Source: DATKZM01 sp035527975
Lineage (GTDB): Bacteria; Pseudomonadota; Alphaproteobacteria; JAPULJ01
Direction: 5' to 3'
DNA: 62,091 bases
NCBI GenBank assembly: GCA_035527975.1
Contig: DATKZM010000012.1
Span: 1 to 62,091, forward strand
Below, piece after piece: positions 16,611 through 24,143 of the stretch. The notes under the pieces are model-generated. The model made no database searches. It saw only the letters and a list, made by a program, of their open reading frames with translations, and had not been told where the DNA came from. Numbering within the stretch: the stretch's first letter is position 1; each line of letters begins with the position of its first letter. Both the position numbers and the translations under genes were made by a program.

Positions 16611-17822
16611 CTAACCGGCGGCGGCGCTCCGGCGGCGGCCAAGATCGGCAATCGCCTCGGCGGCCATGCTGCGAGTTTCGGTATCGATCGCGCGAACATC
16701 CTCGATGCTGGTGACCGCACGGGCCGGCAGCCGCTCAAGGCACGCCTCCACGATCTCGGTGATGGCGAGGAACGGGAGCACGCCGTCGAGGAAGCCGCGA
16801 ACCGCTATTTCATTGGCGGCATTGAGGATCGCCGGCGCCGCGCCGCCAGCCTCCAGTGCCTCGCGCGCTAGACGCAAAGCGGGGAACTGGTCGGGGTCGG
16901 GGCTCTCGAAGGTGAGCGGGCCGAGGGTCTTGAAATCGAGCCGCGCCGACGGCGCCTTCATTCGCTCCGGCCAGCCGAGCGCAAAGGCGATCGGGGTGCG
17001 CATGTCGGGCGTTCCCATTTGGGCCAGCACGGAGCCGTCGACATATTCGACCATGCTGTGGATGACCGATTGCGGATGGACGACGACCTCGATCTGCTCG
17101 CTGGAGACCGGGAAGAGATGATGCGCTTCGATCACCTCAAGGCCTTTGTTCATCATGGTGGCGCTGTCGACCGAGATCTTGGCGCCCATGTCCCAATTTG
17201 GATGCGCGACCGCCTGCTCCGGCGTGACGCCGGCCATCGCGGCGCGCGACAGGGTACGGAAGGGGCCGCCCGAGGCGGTCAGGATAATGCGCTCGACATG
17301 GCGCGCGTGATCGGTCTCGAAGACCTGGAATATGGCGCTGTGCTCGCTGTCGACGGGAACCAAAGTGGCGCTGCCCTTTTCGATCTCGCCCATGAAGAGA
17401 TCGCCTGCGCAGACCAGGGTTTCCTTGTTGGCGAGCCCGACGATGGCGCCCTGCCGAACGGCTGCCAGAGTTGATTCCAGTCCGGCCGCACCGACGATCG
17501 CCGCCATCATCCAGTCAACGGGCCGCCCCGCCGCCTCGGTGACCGCGGCGGCGCCCGCTGCAGTCTCGATGCCGGTTCCGGCAAGCGCTTCCTTGAGCGG
17601 CGCGTAGGCATCAGGGTCGGCGACCACGGCGACCGAGGGTTTGAGGCGCCGGGCCTGTGCGGCCAGCGCCTCGACGTTGCGGTTGGCTGTCAGCGCCACA
17701 ACCTGATAGCGCTCCGGATCGCGCTCGATCAGGTCGATTGTGTTGGCGCCGACCGAGCCGGTCGAGCCCAGAATGCTTATGCGGCGCGGTTCGGCACGCG
17801 GAATCTTCGCCGTCAACGCCAT
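16611..17822 (-). CDS. dxr: 1-deoxy-D-xylulose 5-phosphate reductoisomerase
   Basis: Committed step of the MEP isoprenoid pathway: converts DXP to MEP with NADPH. The 403-residue protein has the N-terminal nucleotide-binding GSTGSVGANTIDLI, the metal and substrate motifs VDSEHSAIFQ and TASGGPFR, the loop around HPNWDMGAKISVDSATMMNK, and a C-terminal helical domain. ATG 17822 places the Rossmann motif near residue 18; it overlaps the end of cdsA by 10 bases. With uppS close by, the cluster links isoprenoid supply to cell-wall carrier synthesis. Confidence 0.96.
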   Translation of the reverse strand: MALTAKIPRAEPRRISILGSTGSVGANTIDLIERDPERYQVVALTANRNVEALAAQARRLKPSVAVVADPDAYAPLKEALAGTGIETAAGAAAVTEAAGRPVDWMMAAIVGAAGLESTLAAVRQGAIVGLANKETLVCAGDLFMGEIEKGSATLVPVDSEHSAIFQVFETDHARHVERIILTASGGPFRTLSRAAMAGVTPEQAVAHPNWDMGAKISVDSATMMNKGLEVIEAHHLFPVSSEQIEVVVHPQSVIHSMVEYVDGSVLAQMGTPDMRTPIAFALGWPERMKAPSARLDFKTLGPLTFESPDPDQFPALRLAREALEAGGAAPAILNAANEIAVRGFLDGVLPFLAITEIVEACLERLPARAVTSIEDVRAIDTETRSMAAEAIADLGRRRSAAAG

Positions 17823-18628
17823 GTCAGAACGCTGCCTCCCGTTGCCCAATGCGCCGCAGCAACCGCGCAAGACGCCGCGATATGGCTGTCGAGACGGTCG
17901 AAAAGTCCACCATGGCCAGGAATGATATCACCGGAGTCCTTAACGCCAAATCGACGTTTCATGGCTGATTCAAAGAGATCGCCCAACTGCGATATTATCG
18001 CCAACAAGGCCCCCAGCACCGCTCCCAGCAGCGCCGGGAACCCCAGGAGCGGGCCCAGACCCGCCGCGGCCAGGATCCCGCATAAGATGCCGCCGCCCAG
18101 CCCCGCCCAGGTTTTCTTGGGGCTGATCGTCGGCGCCAGCTTTGGGCCGCCAACGGTCCGTCCTGTGAAGTAAGCACCCATATCCGTTGCGGCAACCGCC
18201 ACGATCGACACTGCCAGGGTCTGGCGGCCCCATTCAGGGTCATGAGCTATCCCGATCAGGGCCAGGCCCGGCAGGCCGATATAGATGGCGCCGATGGCGA
18301 GCCAGCTAGCGCGGCCGGTGCGGCGAAGAGCGCCGGCCGCATAGACGGCGATCGCACCCGCACCGCAGGCGACGAGTGCATATAAAGGGCGCATGAAGAT
18401 GGCCACAGCAACGGTGCCGACCGCGGCGAGCAGCAGCGCGAGCGAGGGTATGCTCCACGCTGCCTCCCCGCACATCCGCCGCCATTCGTGCGCAAGCACC
18501 GCCGCGGCGAGAACGATATAGAGATCGAAGGCCGGTGGGCCATACCAGACGATGGCGCCAACGCCGGCGGCGAGAATCAACGAAGAGACAACCCGAAGCG
18601 TGAGCTTGCGGTTAACGGCGTCAGCCAC
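17813..18628 (-). CDS. cdsA: phosphatidate cytidylyltransferase (CDP-diacylglycerol synthase)
   Basis: Makes CDP-diacylglycerol from phosphatidate and CTP, the branch point for phospholipids. The 271-residue integral membrane protein has about eight hydrophobic helices. Its C-terminal family signature can be read in two parts, SAMKRRFGVKDSG and IIPGHGGLFDRLD, which include the metal-binding Asp and the KD pair. It overlaps uppS upstream by 8 bases and dxr downstream by 10 bases, so all three are likely co-translated. Confidence 0.96.
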   Translation of the reverse strand: MADAVNRKLTLRVVSSLILAAGVGAIVWYGPPAFDLYIVLAAAVLAHEWRRMCGEAAWSIPSLALLLAAVGTVAVAIFMRPLYALVACGAGAIAVYAAGALRRTGRASWLAIGAIYIGLPGLALIGIAHDPEWGRQTLAVSIVAVAATDMGAYFTGRTVGGPKLAPTISPKKTWAGLGGGILCGILAAAGLGPLLGFPALLGAVLGALLAIISQLGDLFESAMKRRFGVKDSGDIIPGHGGLFDRLDSHIAASCAVAAAHWATGGSVLTWR

Positions 18629-19358
18629 TCGATGCCCCGTAGCGCCGCTCGCGGCGATGGAATTCCTCGATCGCCTGCTCCAGATCCGAACGGTCGAAAT
18701 CGGGCCACAGCCGGTCGGTGAAGACCAGCTCGGTATAGGCGCATTGCCACAGCAGGAAATTGCTCAAGCGCAACTCGCCGCTGGTCCGGATCAAAAGATC
18801 AGGATCGGGAATGTCGGCGGTCAGGAGCTGGCGGTTGAACGCTGTTTCGTCGATCTCCGCTGGATCAAGGCGCCCATCCCTCACCGCCTCGGCGAGAGCG
18901 CGTGCGGCGCTGACGATTTCGGCGCGCGCGCCATAGCTGAGCGCGATGATCAACTGTAGGTGCGTATTGGCCTCGGTCAGAGCCTCGCCATCGTCGATCA
19001 ACGCCCGGATGTCGTCGGAGAGACGCGAGCGGTCGCCGATCACCCGCAGCCGCGCGCCGTTCTTGTGCAGCGCGGTCACCTCGTTGCGCAGATAGAGCCG
19101 CAAAAGCCCCATCAGATCGCGGACCTCGCTCTGGGGCCGCTGCCAATTCTCCGAGGAAAAGCCGAACAATGTGAGATAGGAAATGCCCAGATCGGGCGCG
19201 GCCCGCACCACATTGCGCGCGGCCTCGACACCCCGGCGATGCCCTTCGGCCCGAGGCAAGCCGCGCGATTTCGCCCAACGGCCATTGCCATCCATGATGA
19301 TGGCGACGTGGACCGGAGACGACGACGGTTGCGATTGAGACGGCAGCGCCCTTGGCAT
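18621..19358 (-). CDS. uppS: undecaprenyl diphosphate synthase (cis-prenyltransferase)
   Basis: Builds the C55 lipid carrier for peptidoglycan and other envelope polymers from isopentenyl and farnesyl diphosphates. The 245-residue protein has IIMDGNGRWAKSRGLPR with the catalytic Asp, GHRRGVEAARN, FGFSSENWQRP and the C-terminal LLIRTSGELRLSNFLLWQ with the IPP-binding Arg and Ser. All family motifs are intact and the length is normal. It is one base downstream of frr. Confidence 0.97.
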   Translation of the reverse strand: MPRALPSQSQPSSSPVHVAIIMDGNGRWAKSRGLPRAEGHRRGVEAARNVVRAAPDLGISYLTLFGFSSENWQRPQSEVRDLMGLLRLYLRNEVTALHKNGARLRVIGDRSRLSDDIRALIDDGEALTEANTHLQLIIALSYGARAEIVSAARALAEAVRDGRLDPAEIDETAFNRQLLTADIPDPDLLIRTSGELRLSNFLLWQCAYTELVFTDRLWPDFDRSDLEQAIEEFHRRERRYGASSG

Positions 19359-19359
19359 G

Positions 19360-19917
19360 TCAGACTTGGGTGATTTCCTGTTCTTTGTGCTTGAGCGCCT
19401 CGTCGACCTCTTCGATCAGACGGTCGGTCAGCTTCTGGATGTCGCTTGACCAGGCCTTGTGCTCATCTTCGCTGATCTCACGCTCCTTTTCCTTGCGCTT
19501 GAGATCTTCCATGCCGTCGCGCCGTACATTGCGGATGGCAACGCGCGTCTGCTCGGCGTATTTGTGCGCGATCTTGGCCATTTCCAGACGACGTTCCTCG
19601 GTCAGCTCGGGGATCGGCACCCGCACCAACTGGCCGTCGGGCTGGGGGTTGAGGCCGAGAGCACTTTCCTGGATCGCCTTGACCACCGATTGCACGTTGC
19701 CATTGTCCCAGACCTGCACCGTGAGCAGCCGCGGCTCGGGCGCGCTGATCGTGCCGACCTGATTGATCGGCATGCTTTGGCCATAGACTTCGACGGTGAT
19801 CGGGTCGAGCAGACTGATTGAGGCGCGGCCGGTGCGAAGACCAGAAAATTCGCGCTTTAGCACCTCCAATGCGCCCTGCATCCGCCGTTCCAAATCCTTG
19901 ATGTTCGGGTCAGTCAT
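19360..19917 (-). CDS. frr: ribosome recycling factor
   Basis: Splits post-termination ribosomes together with EF-G. The 185-residue protein has the normal length and motifs: LKREFSGLRTGRAS near the N-terminus, DPITVEVYGQSMPINQVGTI in the beta-rich head, and the long helical tail (VAIRNVRRDGMEDLKRKEKE). ATG 19917 is chosen because it gives the canonical length; the frame could extend to 19932. It overlaps the end of pyrH by 8 bases, a conserved coupling. Confidence 0.97.
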   Translation of the reverse strand: MTDPNIKDLERRMQGALEVLKREFSGLRTGRASISLLDPITVEVYGQSMPINQVGTISAPEPRLLTVQVWDNGNVQSVVKAIQESALGLNPQPDGQLVRVPIPELTEERRLEMAKIAHKYAEQTRVAIRNVRRDGMEDLKRKEKEREISEDEHKAWSSDIQKLTDRLIEEVDEALKHKEQEITQV

Positions 19918-20647
19918 TTGACGAGCCCCCATCGTCGATGGTCGTGAACCGTCCTTGGCCCTGCACGACGTCGGCGAAGGCGCCGGCCTCGCGAATTGAA
20001 AATACCATAATGGGAATTTGATTTTCGCGCGCCAAGGAAATTGCCGCGGCGTCCATCACCTTGAGGTCGCGCGACAGCACTTCGTGAAAGCTCAAGCGCT
20101 CGAAACGCTTTGCATCGCTGTTGCTCTCCGGGTCGGCGTCGTAGACGCCGTCGACCTTGGTGCCCTTGAGCAACGCGTCGCAGCCCATTTCCGACGCCCT
20201 GAGCGCGGCGGCGGTGTCAGTGGTAAAGAAGGGATTGCCGGTGCCCGCGGCGAAGATGACGACCCGGCCTTTTTCCAAATGCCGTAGGGCGCGGCGCCGG
20301 ACATAGGGCTCGCAGACCGTCGCCATCGGGATGGCCGATAGCACGCGAGCCGGGACATTCAGGCCTTCCAGCGCGCTGTGCACCGCCAGGCAGTTAATCA
20401 CTGTGGCGAGCATGCCCATGTAGTCGGCGCTGGCCCGGTCGATGCCGCCGGCGGCCTCGGAGACACCGCGAAAGATGTTGCCTGCGCCGATCACGATGCA
20501 GATTTCGACGCCGCCGTCATGCACCGTCTTGATGTCCGCGGCGACACGGTCGAGGGTCGCCGGGTCGAGACCATAGTCCCGCCCGCCCATCAGGGCCTCG
20601 CCGGAGAGTTTGAGGAGGGGGCGCTTCAGCGTTTTCGTCTCGGTCAT
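19910..20647 (-). CDS. pyrH: uridylate kinase
   Basis: Phosphorylates UMP to UDP, an essential step for RNA, UDP-GlcNAc and lipid A precursors. The 245-residue amino-acid-kinase-fold protein has LLKLSGEALMGGRDYGLDP, the nucleotide site IVIGAGNIFRGV and the VDGVYDADPESN loop. Length and motifs are standard. It lies between tsf and frr; the 125-base gap upstream to tsf could hold its own promoter, but I saw no convincing boxes. Confidence 0.97.
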   Translation of the reverse strand: MTETKTLKRPLLKLSGEALMGGRDYGLDPATLDRVAADIKTVHDGGVEICIVIGAGNIFRGVSEAAGGIDRASADYMGMLATVINCLAVHSALEGLNVPARVLSAIPMATVCEPYVRRRALRHLEKGRVVIFAAGTGNPFFTTDTAAALRASEMGCDALLKGTKVDGVYDADPESNSDAKRFERLSFHEVLSRDLKVMDAAAISLARENQIPIMVFSIREAGAFADVVQGQGRFTTIDDGGSSND

Positions 20648-20772
20648 CGCGGGGGTGCGCTCGTCGGCGCGCCTAAGAGATCGGCGGGTTTGCGGCAGTG
20701 AAGTCAGAAACCTATACCCCGGAAGGCTTTAACGAATGATGGCCGGGTGAGCGCATGCGCGTCTAGCCGCGC

Positions 20773-21696
20773 TCAACCCGTCATCTCCGCAACCTCGGAG
20801 GCGAAATCGCTTTCCTCGCGCTCGATCCCCTCGCCAAGGGCGAAGCGCACCATGCCGGTAACCTCAACAGGGGCGCCAGCCTCCTTGGCCGCCGCCTCGA
20901 CCGCATCGGCGATCTTTGTCTCGTTGTCGATGACGAAGGTCTGCTCCAGGAGGACGACCTCCTCGTAGAACTTGCGCAGCCGGCCTTCGACCATTTTTTC
21001 GGCGATTTCGGGCGGCTTACCGGATTCGATCGCCTGCTCCTTCAGCACCTCGCGCTCGCGCTCGACCACCGCCGGGTCGAGCTCGGAGACCGACACCGAT
21101 TGCGGGCTGGTCGCGGCGATATGCATGGCGATTTGCCTGCCGAAGGCCTCGAGCTTGTCCCGGTCGCCGGTCGATTTCAGCGCCACCAGCACGCCGATCT
21201 TGCCGAGCCCCGGCGCGGCCGCGCTGTGCAGATAGCTCGCCAGCACGCCGCCATCGGCCGAAAGGCTGGCGACCCGCCGCACGCCCATGTTTTCGCCGAT
21301 CGTCGCGATCATCTCGGTCAGCTCGTCGCCGACACTGTGGCCGCTGCCCGGATAGTCAGCCGATTTGAGTGCTTCCAGGTCGCCGCCGGACGCAAGACCA
21401 AGCGCGGCGACCTTGCGCACGAAATCCTGAAAAGCATCGTTGCGGGCGACGAAGTCGGTCTCGGAGTTCACTTCCACGACGGCGCCGACATCGCCATCAA
21501 CGACAACGCCGACCAGTCCCTCGGCAGCCACGCGGCCGGCCTTCTTCGCGGCCGCGGCAAGGCCCTTGGTGCGCAGCCAGTCGGTGGCGCCCTCGATATC
21601 ACCTTCGGTTTCCGATAACGCCTTTTTGCAATCCATCATGCCCGCGCCGGTTTTTTCGCGCAGCTGCTTGACGAGTGTGGCGGTGATCTCAGCCAT
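20773..21696 (-). CDS. tsf: translation elongation factor Ts
   Basis: Nucleotide exchange factor that regenerates EF-Tu-GTP. The 307-residue protein opens with the N-terminal UBA-like region (LVKQLREKTGAGMMDCKKAL) and has the core motif VNSETDFVARNDAFQDFV that contacts EF-Tu. The C-terminal domain is full length. It follows rpsB with a 74-base spacer holding a GC-rich hairpin, in the universal rpsB-tsf order. Confidence 0.98.
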   Translation of the reverse strand: MAEITATLVKQLREKTGAGMMDCKKALSETEGDIEGATDWLRTKGLAAAAKKAGRVAAEGLVGVVVDGDVGAVVEVNSETDFVARNDAFQDFVRKVAALGLASGGDLEALKSADYPGSGHSVGDELTEMIATIGENMGVRRVASLSADGGVLASYLHSAAAPGLGKIGVLVALKSTGDRDKLEAFGRQIAMHIAATSPQSVSVSELDPAVVEREREVLKEQAIESGKPPEIAEKMVEGRLRKFYEEVVLLEQTFVIDNETKIADAVEAAAKEAGAPVEVTGMVRFALGEGIEREESDFASEVAEMTG

Positions 21697-21721
21697 GATC
21701 GCTCCAAATCAGCTTGTCAGT

Positions 21722-21754
21722 CCGGCCGCCGTGCCCGGGGGGGGCGGCGGCCGG
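21722..21754 (-). terminator. GC-rich hairpin in the rpsB-tsf spacer (possible attenuator)
   Basis: A perfect 10-bp stem, CCGGCCGCCG (21722-21731) pairing with CGGCGGCCGG (21745-21754), encloses a loop that carries an unbroken run of G on the plus strand. No U-run follows on the minus strand, so it is not a full terminator. A partial-readthrough or processing element between rpsB and tsf is a reasonable inference. Confidence 0.45.
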
Positions 21755-21770
21755 TTCGTTCTCGATCGGT

Positions 21771-22721
21771 TTAAGCCTTGTCGGCTTCTGCGGCAGGGGC
21801 TGCTTCGACCGCCGCCACTTCGACCGGCGGAGCGGCTGGCGGTATTGCTGCCGGCGCTTCGCCCACAGCCGCTTTGTCCACAGCCGCTTTGTCCACAGCA
21901 GCTTCGCCCACTGCCGCTTCGGCCGGCGCGGTGGCTTCCTCGGCCACGACCGCCGCCTCCAGGCCCAGATCCTCGGTCGGTGCGTCCTCCGACTCGCCGA
22001 TATCGACGCCTGTCGACCGCGCCTCTTCCTGGAGACCGTCGAGCACAGCGGCGGAAATCAGCTCGCAGTAAAGCTCGATCGCACGCAGCGAATCGTCATT
22101 GCCCGGCACCGGATGGTTGATACCGGCCGGGTCGGAGTTGCTGTCGAGCACCGCTACCACCGGAATCTTGAGCTTGTTGGCTTCCTGGACGGCGATCGCC
22201 TCCTTGTTGGTGTCGATCACCACGATGATGTCTGGCGGCGCGCCCATATCCTTGATGCCGCCGAGCGCCCGGTCGAGCTTGTCGCGCTCGCGGGTCAGTC
22301 GCAGCAGTTCCTTTTTGGTGAGGCCCGCTTGATCTTCTTCAGAACCTTCTCCAAGTTGCGCCTCTAAATCTTTGAGGCGTTTAATAGAATTGGAGATTGT
22401 CTTCCAATTTGTCAGCATGCCGCCGAGCCAACGATGGTCGACGAAATACTGACCGCAGCGCTTGGCCGCTTCGGAAACATGGGCGCTTGCCTGGCGTTTG
22501 GTGCCGACGAAGAGCACCCGCCCGCCGCTGGCCGCCACCGCACGCACGGCTTCCATCGCCTGATGAAGCAAGGGCACGGTTTGCTGAAGATCGATGATGT
22601 GGACGTTGTTGCGGACCCCGAAGAGGTAGGGGGCCATCTTGGGGTTCCAACGCCGGGTCTTGTGTCCGAAATGGACGCCAGCTTCCAGCAGCTGACGCAT
22701 CGTAAAGGTGGGCGCCGTCAT
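21771..22721 (-). CDS. rpsB: 30S ribosomal protein S2 with long alanine-rich C-terminal tail
   Basis: Small-subunit protein needed for docking of S1. The conserved S2 body (GVHFGHKTRRWNPKMAPYL, WLGGMLTNWKTI, GINHPVPGNDDS) ends near residue 235. The remaining 80 or so residues are an Ala/Glu/Pro/Val-rich tail with short repeats (AAVGEAAVDKAAVDKAAVGE), giving 316 residues against about 240 in E. coli. Such tails are known in alphaproteobacterial S2. The ATG at 22721 has AGAAGGA upstream. First gene of the rpsB-tsf unit. Confidence 0.97.
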   Translation of the reverse strand: MTAPTFTMRQLLEAGVHFGHKTRRWNPKMAPYLFGVRNNVHIIDLQQTVPLLHQAMEAVRAVAASGGRVLFVGTKRQASAHVSEAAKRCGQYFVDHRWLGGMLTNWKTISNSIKRLKDLEAQLGEGSEEDQAGLTKKELLRLTRERDKLDRALGGIKDMGAPPDIIVVIDTNKEAIAVQEANKLKIPVVAVLDSNSDPAGINHPVPGNDDSLRAIELYCELISAAVLDGLQEEARSTGVDIGESEDAPTEDLGLEAAVVAEEATAPAEAAVGEAAVDKAAVDKAAVGEAPAAIPPAAPPVEVAAVEAAPAAEADKA

Positions 22722-22780
22722 GGGCCGCGTATCCTTCTCCGGTTAAGCCTCCGCGGAGCAACGCCCGAATAGTGTCCCTG

Positions 22781-22797
22781 ATGCCAACTCTTGGCAT
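22781..22797 (-). promoter_or_regulatory. stem-loop in the rpsB leader
   Basis: A perfect 7-bp inverted repeat (ATGCCAA / TTGGCAT, loop of three) lies about 60 bases upstream of the rpsB start, in the transcribed leader if the promoter below is correct. It could take part in S2 feedback control; this is inference. Confidence 0.3.
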
Positions 22798-22871
22798 TAT
22801 GGGTCCGGACACCGGATCGACCGGCCGGGATCTCCCCGGTGGCCGCCTCTCCGCGTGTGGGATATGGCGGT

Positions 22872-22900
22872 TAGATAGCGAAGGAAACGCCGGATTACAA
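22872..22900 (-). promoter_or_regulatory. candidate sigma-70-type promoter of rpsB
   Basis: On the minus strand TTGTAA is followed after exactly 17 bases by TATCTA, about 150 bases upstream of the rpsB start. The boxes are imperfect matches to the consensus but the spacing is ideal. Confidence 0.35.
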
Positions 22901-22940
22901 GCATTGCCGGGGCTGTGGACCGATTGGCGTTCTTGCGCCG

Positions 22941-23447
22941 TTAGAGCCAGCGTCGAACCTTGGCCTTGTAGTCGCGGTAGGCATCGCCGAATTTGGCCTC
23001 CAGGTAGCGCTCCTCGCGCGCGATCACGCCAAGGCGAATGACCACCAGAACAAGGGGCAAAGTCGCGAGGATCCAGGGGCTGTCGACCGCGGCGGCAATG
23101 CCCAGATGGGCCAAGGCCAGGGCGATGTAGATCGGATTGCGCGAATAGCGGTAAAGGCCGTTTGTGACCAGGGCGGTGGATGGCGTATTGGTCGGCACGC
23201 TCGTCCCGGCCCGGGCGAAGGTCAGGGCGCAGGTGAGCACGATCGCCAGGCCGGCCAGGAACAACCCGCCGCCGAGCACGTATTGCACTGGCGCCAGCAA
23301 CTGGGGTGCAGGCCAGATCGCGTCGAACCCAAGCCCCACCAGGATGCCGGTGAGTGCGAGCAGCGGGGGGTGGGCGATCACCTGCGCATGGTCGGTGCCT
23401 TCGCCGCCGCTGTTAGTAGGCTGGTTGCTCGGTGGGGTGTTCGGCAC
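22941..23447 (-). CDS. isoprenylcysteine carboxyl methyltransferase-family membrane protein
   Basis: A 168-residue membrane protein with four hydrophobic segments. It carries the ICMT/phospholipid-methyltransferase-type C-terminal region (NGLYRYSRNPIYIALALAHLG and AREERYLEAKFGDAYRDYKA) that binds S-adenosylmethionine in characterised relatives. The bacterial substrate is not known; small lipids or volatile thiols/amines are among possibilities. It is divergent from a MarR-type regulator, with a perfect palindrome between them, so it is probably that regulator's target. Confidence 0.82.
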   Translation of the reverse strand: MPNTPPSNQPTNSGGEGTDHAQVIAHPPLLALTGILVGLGFDAIWPAPQLLAPVQYVLGGGLFLAGLAIVLTCALTFARAGTSVPTNTPSTALVTNGLYRYSRNPIYIALALAHLGIAAAVDSPWILATLPLVLVVIRLGVIAREERYLEAKFGDAYRDYKAKVRRWL

Positions 23448-23498
23448 AATGGGCTCGCTATCGCCAATCTGTGATTGTTCGGTATCGACCGGTCATTT

Positions 23499-23527
23499 GC
23501 ACTATGACAATAAAATTGTCATAGTGC
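23499..23527. promoter_or_regulatory. perfect palindrome, likely MarR-family operator
   Basis: The arms GCACTATGACAAT and ATTGTCATAGTGC (13 bases each, no mismatch) flank a central AAA. It lies in the 170-base gap between the divergent methyltransferase and MarR-type genes, where a self-regulating MarR protein would bind. Promoter boxes probably overlap it (TTGTCA on the plus strand at 23516-23521). Confidence 0.75.
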
Positions 23528-23615
23528 CATTTATTCCAACCAATCCTGGATACAAGCGGTCAGCCTGTGAATTTCGGCAGCGCCAATTTCAACAGTGAAT
23601 ATTTCCACAGCGTGT

Positions 23616-24104
23616 ATGACCGGTCCTTTGCAAAACGCTGACCAGGACGCCAACGCTCCGGACCGATTGTCCCCCGCCGGCGAAGCGCTGTTCGATCTCG
23701 TCTTCGCGACCACGCGCGCATATTTCCGCCTTCGCGCGGCGGGTTCGAAGATCGGCGCGGTGACCTCGTGGGGCGGCGGGCTGCTCGGCATGCTGCATGG
23801 TTTGAAATGGGGCGGGGCCCAGACGGTGCCCCAGATTGCGCGGGCGCGGCCGGTCTCCAGGCAACGGATACAAAAGCTGGCCGATGAGATGGCCGCCGAT
23901 GGGCTGGTCGAGTTCGCCGACAATCCAGCGCATAAGCGCTCCAAGCTCGTGCGTCTGACGCCCGCGGGCGAGGCGGTTTACGGCGAATTGCGGGCGGCGA
24001 TGCTGGCGCTGTGCGCCGAACTGGCGGCCGACATGGATGCCGGTCAGATCGAAACCGCGCGGGCGGTGCTCGACGAATTGACGCGGAAGCTGGGAAAAGT
24101 CTGA
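23616..24104 (+). CDS. MarR-family transcriptional regulator
   Basis: A 162-residue winged-helix regulator. Helix-turn-helix is around TVPQIARARPVSRQRIQKLA, followed by the wing (GLVEFADNPAHKRSKLVRLT) and flanking helices for dimerisation, in the usual MarR order. No membrane segments. ATG 23616 was chosen; a GTG at 23595 in frame is also possible, and neither has a clear ribosome site. Divergent from the methyltransferase gene; both promoters flank one perfect palindrome, suggesting autorepression and ligand-controlled expression of the methyltransferase. Confidence 0.85.
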   Translation: MTGPLQNADQDANAPDRLSPAGEALFDLVFATTRAYFRLRAAGSKIGAVTSWGGGLLGMLHGLKWGGAQTVPQIARARPVSRQRIQKLADEMAADGLVEFADNPAHKRSKLVRLTPAGEAVYGELRAAMLALCAELAADMDAGQIETARAVLDELTRKLGKV

Positions 24105-24143
24105 GCGGCACGGCACTCGCTAGGGTGTTAGTAAGCCGCCTAA

